This document shows positions 59,995-64,000 of a stretch of DNA of 64,000 nucleotides, one piece after another. Origin of the DNA: Flaviflexus massiliensis (GTDB taxonomy: Bacteria; Actinomycetota; Actinomycetes; Actinomycetales; Actinomycetaceae); NCBI RefSeq assembly GCF_001375495.1, contig NZ_LN831057.1:124001-188000 (forward strand), read 5' to 3'. A model generated the notes under the pieces. The model had not been told where the DNA came from. It saw only the letters and a list, made by a program, of their open reading frames with translations, and made no database searches. The position numbers and the translations under genes were made by a program. Every line of letters starts with the position of its first letter. Position 1 is the first letter of the stretch.

Positions 59995-62900
59995 ATGGAT
60001 CTCGTAACACGAGCAATCGCCAAGGCGCAAGAATGGTCTGATCGTGCGCAGCAGTATGCAACACCCTATGCATCTGAACTCCTCTCGAAAGTCCTCGACC
60101 ACCCCGGAGGGCTCGAATATACGGTGAACTTTGTTGATGGCGTGATCCGTCCCGAAGACCCGCACGTCGTAGCCGAGAAGCTCGCCGAGATCTCCTCACA
60201 AGACGCCTCCTTCCTCCCCTCATACCTCTCCACCCTTGCCAAGGGCGGCGGGAAGCTAGCCCCGCTTGCACCCAAGGTCGCAACCGAGGCCGCAACCAAA
60301 CTGTTCGCGGCACTCGTTGGCGACCTCGTCGCAGACGTGACCCCCAAGAAGCTGGGACCAACGATTGAAAAGATGAGAGCCGATGGGTCAAGACTCAACC
60401 TCAACCTCCTGGGCGAAGCCGTTTTTGGTACTGCTGAGGCCACCCGCAGGCTCTACGCCACCACGGAACTTATTGAGCGTGACGACGTGGACTACGTGTC
60501 ACTCAAGGTTTCCTCCGTCATCGGACACCACGCCCCCTACGGCGTGATCGAAGCAATCGACGACGCAGTCAGGAGGCTGCTGCCAGTCTTTAGGAGCGCA
60601 CGCGAACACGACACCTTCATTAACTTGGACATGGAGGAGTACAAGGATCTCCACCTCACCATCGACGTGTTCAAGAAGATCCTCGACCGCGACGAATTCC
60701 TGGACTATCGCGCCGGCATTGTCCTCCAGTCCTACTTGCCCGATGCTCGTGAGGCGCTCGCGGACCTGACCGCATGGGCGAAGGAACGCCGGGCGCGCGG
60801 GGGAGCCCCCATCAAGGTCCGTATCGTCAAGGGCGCGAACCTGTCGATGGAGCGGGTCGATGCGACCATGCGGGGCTGGGAGCTCGCCGTCCAACCGAGC
60901 AAGGCCGACACGGATGCCAACTACCTCGTCATGCTCCGTGACGCCCTGACAAGAGACAACATTGATGCCGTCCACATTGGTATCGCCGGGCAGAACCTTT
61001 TCACCCTCGCCTACGGCGTGCTCCTCGCTCGGGACAACGGGCTGGAACTTGGCACTGAAGTGGATGTGGAGATGCTGGCCGGTATGGCCACGCCCCAGGC
61101 ACACGCAGTACGCGACGACGTGGGTCCGCTCCTCTACTACGTGCCCGTCGTGCGACCCGAAGAATACGATGTGGCGATCTCCTATCTCGTGCGCAGGCTC
61201 GAAGAGAACGCGACACCCGAGAACTTCATGTCAAACGTCTTCAGCCTCGACCAAGCCTCCGTTTTCGAGGTTGAGGCGGAGCGTTTCCGGACCGCGGCGA
61301 AGATGATGGAGGAGGGGATCGCCTTCGGGCCGCGGCGCACGCAGGATCGCAATGCCACCCCCGAACCAATCGGCGCGGAGTTCGCGAACACTCCCGACAC
61401 GGATCCGTCCCTGCCCGCCAATATCATGTGGGCCCGCGACATCGCCTCCCGCATCCCCACCTCGACTGCGGGCAGTGAAACAGCTCGTGAACACACCTTC
61501 ACAACCAAAGTTGAGCTCGATGAGATCGCTGACGAGGTCAGGACCGCGGCACGGGAGTGGGCGGCGCGTCCTGCCACCGAACGGGCGGAAGTCCTTCTCA
61601 AGGTTGCGGATGTTTTTGAAGCCAACCGCGGCCTGCTCATTGAGGCTGCCGGTTCGGAAGCCGGCAAGGCCATTGATCAGGCAGATGTGGAGGTCTCTGA
61701 AGCTATCGACTTCACCCGCTACTACGCCTCCCTCGCCCCAGCACTGGATGAGCTGGAGGGTGCGAAATTCAAGGCTGTTGAAGCAACGCTCATTACCCCG
61801 CCCTGGAACTTCCCGATCGCTATTCCCGCGGGCGGCGTTCTCGCGGCGCTTGCCACCGGTTCCGGTGTGCTGTTCAAGCCCGCCCGCATCACCCGCCGCA
61901 TCGGCTCCCTCATCGCTCACCTCATGTGGGAAGCAGGGGTGCCGCGGGATGTACTGCGCCTCGTCAATCTTGACGAGGCGGCACCGGGTGCGGACAAGGG
62001 CCTGGGACGGTACCTGGTGGAGAAGGCCGATCAGGTGATTTTGACCGGCTCAATCGATACTGCCCGAATGTTCCGTTCCTGGCGGAGCGACATGCGGATC
62101 TTTGCGGAAACGTCTGGCAAGAACGCCATTGTCGTCACCCCTCACGCCGATATTGACCTGGCGGTCCGTGACATCGTTGCCTCCGCCTTTGGGCATGCCG
62201 GCCAGAAGTGCTCCGCAGCCTCCCTTGTGATCCTCGTGGGTTCCATGGGTTATTCGGAAAGGTTCCGCAACCAGCTCGTGGACGCGGTGCGTTCCCTGCA
62301 CATTGCTCACCCGAGCGACCTGAGGACGGAAATGGGGCCGCTGACCGAGACCGCCTCGGGCAAGCTCCTGCGCGGACTAACTCAGCTGGAACCGGGCCAA
62401 TCCTGGGTGCTGGAACCAAAGCAGCTGGATGAGAAACTTTGGACCCCCGGCATCCGCGCCGGCGTTGCGCCTGGATCAGAGTTCCACTTGACTGAATACT
62501 TTGGTCCGATCCTGGGAATCATGAGAGCCGATTCCCTCGAGGAAGCAGTCGAGTGGCAGAATGCTGTGGAGTTTGGTCTCACCGCGGGCCTATATTCCCT
62601 CGACTCCGCCGAGATCGCCTACTGGCTCGATCATGTTCATGCTGGCAACGTCTACGTCAACCGCACCATCACCGGTGCGATAGTGCGTCGTCAGCCCTTC
62701 GGTGGGTGGAAGCGATCCTCGGTGGGAACCGGTACGAAGGCCGGTGGCCCCAACTACCTGTACTCACTCGGCCACGTCGAACCGGACTTCACACAGAACG
62801 CTGCCGGCAACCTGACCGACACGGTCCTGCGTATCGCGTCCCGTGCCGCCAAACTCGTTGACGACACCACGCGCACGCAGGAAATCCTGCTGGGCATGGA

Positions 62901-63408
62901 CAGGGCTCTTGCCTCAGAGTTCAGGGTGGAGCACGATCCGTCAGCACTCGGGGTGGAGATCAACGTCCTCCGTTACGTTGGCTTCCCCCGCGTCATCATC
63001 CGCGGCGGTGAGGATGCCCCATTCGGAGATGTCATCGCGAGCGCCGCAGGTGCCGCCACCCTGGGGGCCGGGGTCGAGGTGTCTGTTACTTCATCACTGC
63101 CGACTGCAGTGTCTGAGTTCTTTGCTGAGCACGGGATTGTTGTCACGATTGAGACAGAGGAAGCCTGGCACGAGCGAGCAGCCGCACTATCGGATGATGC
63201 TGATGGTGTGCGGATCCGGGTGCTGGGTGAAGACTCGAAGGCGCTCGCCGAAGCGATTGGCGGATCCGTCGATGTTGGCATCTACTCCGATCCCATCACT
63301 CCCGCGGGCCGCGTCGAACTCCTGCCCTATGTTCAAGAGCAGGCAATTTCGGCAACAAACCACCGGTTCGGTAACCACACAACGCTGCTGGAGGGCGTGC
63401 TGATCTAG
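59995..63408 (+). CDS. putA: Bifunctional proline dehydrogenase / P5C dehydrogenase
   Basis: 1137 residues. Oxidises proline to glutamate. Residues about 90-450 form the FAD-dependent proline dehydrogenase barrel: YVSLKVSSVIGHHAPYG, RIVKGANLSMERVDA and the flavin-side segment YVPVVRPEEYDVAISYLVRRLEEN. Residues about 500-1000 form the NAD-dependent aldehyde dehydrogenase: TPPWNFPIAIPAGG, LTGSIDTARMF, FAETSGKNA and the catalytic Cys in GHAGQKCSAAS. A tail of about 130 residues resembles the end domain of actinobacterial PutA. It has no DNA-binding RHH domain, so it is not an autorepressor. GAAGAAGG precedes the ATG. Confidence 0.95.
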   Translation: MDLVTRAIAKAQEWSDRAQQYATPYASELLSKVLDHPGGLEYTVNFVDGVIRPEDPHVVAEKLAEISSQDASFLPSYLSTLAKGGGKLAPLAPKVATEAATKLFAALVGDLVADVTPKKLGPTIEKMRADGSRLNLNLLGEAVFGTAEATRRLYATTELIERDDVDYVSLKVSSVIGHHAPYGVIEAIDDAVRRLLPVFRSAREHDTFINLDMEEYKDLHLTIDVFKKILDRDEFLDYRAGIVLQSYLPDAREALADLTAWAKERRARGGAPIKVRIVKGANLSMERVDATMRGWELAVQPSKADTDANYLVMLRDALTRDNIDAVHIGIAGQNLFTLAYGVLLARDNGLELGTEVDVEMLAGMATPQAHAVRDDVGPLLYYVPVVRPEEYDVAISYLVRRLEENATPENFMSNVFSLDQASVFEVEAERFRTAAKMMEEGIAFGPRRTQDRNATPEPIGAEFANTPDTDPSLPANIMWARDIASRIPTSTAGSETAREHTFTTKVELDEIADEVRTAAREWAARPATERAEVLLKVADVFEANRGLLIEAAGSEAGKAIDQADVEVSEAIDFTRYYASLAPALDELEGAKFKAVEATLITPPWNFPIAIPAGGVLAALATGSGVLFKPARITRRIGSLIAHLMWEAGVPRDVLRLVNLDEAAPGADKGLGRYLVEKADQVILTGSIDTARMFRSWRSDMRIFAETSGKNAIVVTPHADIDLAVRDIVASAFGHAGQKCSAASLVILVGSMGYSERFRNQLVDAVRSLHIAHPSDLRTEMGPLTETASGKLLRGLTQLEPGQSWVLEPKQLDEKLWTPGIRAGVAPGSEFHLTEYFGPILGIMRADSLEEAVEWQNAVEFGLTAGLYSLDSAEIAYWLDHVHAGNVYVNRTITGAIVRRQPFGGWKRSSVGTGTKAGGPNYLYSLGHVEPDFTQNAAGNLTDTVLRIASRAAKLVDDTTRTQEILLGMDRALASEFRVEHDPSALGVEINVLRYVGFPRVIIRGGEDAPFGDVIASAAGAATLGAGVEVSVTSSLPTAVSEFFAEHGIVVTIETEEAWHERAAALSDDADGVRIRVLGEDSKALAEAIGGSVDVGIYSDPITPAGRVELLPYVQEQAISATNHRFGNHTTLLEGVLI

Positions 63409-63488
63409 AAAGATTCGGAAACCGAATCCGGGCTTGGTTATTGACTGTGTCCGGTCAGCGCTCTAAATGCGGTAATGAGATAGCGGAA

Positions 63489-63532
63489 AAGGGGCTGGTG
63501 GACCGAGATGAACTCTCGGCCACCAGCCCCTT
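63489..63532. terminator. Bidirectional terminator between putA and the next gene
   Basis: AAGGGGCTGGTGG pairs with CCACCAGCCCCTT and the stem continues inside as CCGAGA-TGAAC-TCTCGG. It lies between convergent genes; A- and T-runs flank it. Confidence 0.85.
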
Positions 63533-63655
63533 CCCGTCCTCACCCTTATGGCCTTAACTTTCACCGCCTCAATCCCTTTTACATGTTCGGGGCTGAGCCG
63601 CAGAGAAAGGCCCGGTAATTCGAGTGCTGAAGTGCAGTGTCTGCCGAATATTTGG

Positions 63656-64000
63656 TTAGGAAATATCGGCTTGTGACGTCACCCTGATCGTGGGCGCGGT
63701 GACATCGACGATGATGATGGGCTCGCCGCTCCCGGGGCCGACGTACACGTTCTTCTTTCCGTCCTTGCGTACCCAGGTCATATCCATATTCGGCCCAATA
63801 TCAACATTGCTGGCATCGGTACGGATCTCAATACCTGGGGAGTTGACGATGATCGTGGCGACACCCGTGGTGGAGACGGGGATCGTGATCGGGGAACTCG
63901 GATCGAGCCAGCGCAGGTCCGCCACAACATCCTGCTGCCGTGATCTCACGCCGCTGACGGCGAGCTGTTCCGTGACGGGGGAGAAGCGGAGTGCCTCGGC
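63656..64000 (-). CDS. C-terminal part of a beta-rich envelope-stress-type protein
   Basis: The minus-strand frame is open to the end of the window; 114 residues are present. The sequence is a run of short strands (SPITIPVSTTGVATIIV, GIEIRTDASNVDIG, NVYVGPGSGEPIIIVDV, APTIRVTS), resembling the C-terminal beta-helix-like domain of LiaF/PspC/DUF4097-type proteins. A PspC or similar N-terminus beyond the window would settle it. No membrane segment in the visible part. Confidence 0.5.
   Translation of the reverse strand, partial: AEALRFSPVTEQLAVSGVRSRQQDVVADLRWLDPSSPITIPVSTTGVATIIVNSPGIEIRTDASNVDIGPNMDMTWVRKDGKKNVYVGPGSGEPIIIVDVTAPTIRVTSQADIS

Overview
The window looks like chromosome of a high-GC Gram-positive actinobacterium, most plausibly of the Actinomycetaceae (Actinomyces/Flaviflexus-like). 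The grounds are roughly 60% GC by eye, a conserved actinobacterial core gene order (ffh–amidohydrolase–rpsP–KH–rimM–trmD–rplS–lepB–rnhB–DUF2469–dprA–xerC, M23 protein–rpsB–tsf, sucCD–DUF6350–purN–purH), actinobacterial families (DUF2469, DUF3817, DUF3017, DUF6350), many GTG starts, and LPXTG surface proteins with DUF5979-like modules. The genus call is an inference from gene content. No tRNA, rRNA, CRISPR array or intact transposase was found.

Layout. 1-0.5 kb: 3' end of a ribokinase-family gene. 0.7-10.7 kb: translation, secretion and DNA-processing block from ffh to xerC; trmD carries a C-terminal GNAT acetyltransferase, and the yraN/comM pair often found before dprA is absent. 10.8-20 kb: a LuxR-type ATPase (LAL/MalT-like) regulator broken by two frameshifts, an AT-rich 0.86-kb gap with strong inverted repeats, then a 1905-residue LPXTG adhesin with a duplicated block of about 1.4 kb. 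20-23 kb: degenerate M23 protein, rpsB, tsf. 23.2-24 kb: membrane protein plus XRE regulator with a candidate operator. 24-26.6 kb: secreted CpdB-like nucleotidase interrupted by an in-frame TAA. 26.9-33.3 kb: GNAT, acyl-CoA dehydrogenase, pta-ackA, SURF1, and a frameshifted YqeY-like gene. 33.4-41.5 kb (minus strand): MFS exporter, sphingosine-1-phosphate-lyase-like PLP enzyme with an overlapping MFS_2 carrier, and an asymmetric heterodimeric ABC exporter. 41.7-50.4 kb: DUF3817, guaA, two small membrane proteins, pcrA, and an acyltransferase-3/SGNH protein. 50.5-58.4 kb: sucCD, a lipoprotein, DUF6350, purN, an LPYTG protein with Thr/Pro/Glu repeats, and purH. 58.6-64 kb: NAD(P)/FAD reductase, DUF3017, bifunctional putA and the end of a beta-rich protein.

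How they work together: the window combines housekeeping (SRP targeting and signal peptidase, ribosome assembly, de novo purine synthesis via purN/purH/guaA, acetate overflow via pta/ackA, the succinyl-CoA step, proline catabolism) with a surface and accessory layer (two sortase substrates, acyltransferase, exporters). Three genes are disrupted by four lesions. Two of these lie in G/C homopolymers, so sequencing error has to be separated from real gene decay. No wholly new system is proven. The most rewarding places to look are the LAL regulator/giant adhesin pair with its palindromic intergenic region, the PLP-lyase/MFS_2 pair, and the compact XRE/membrane operon.
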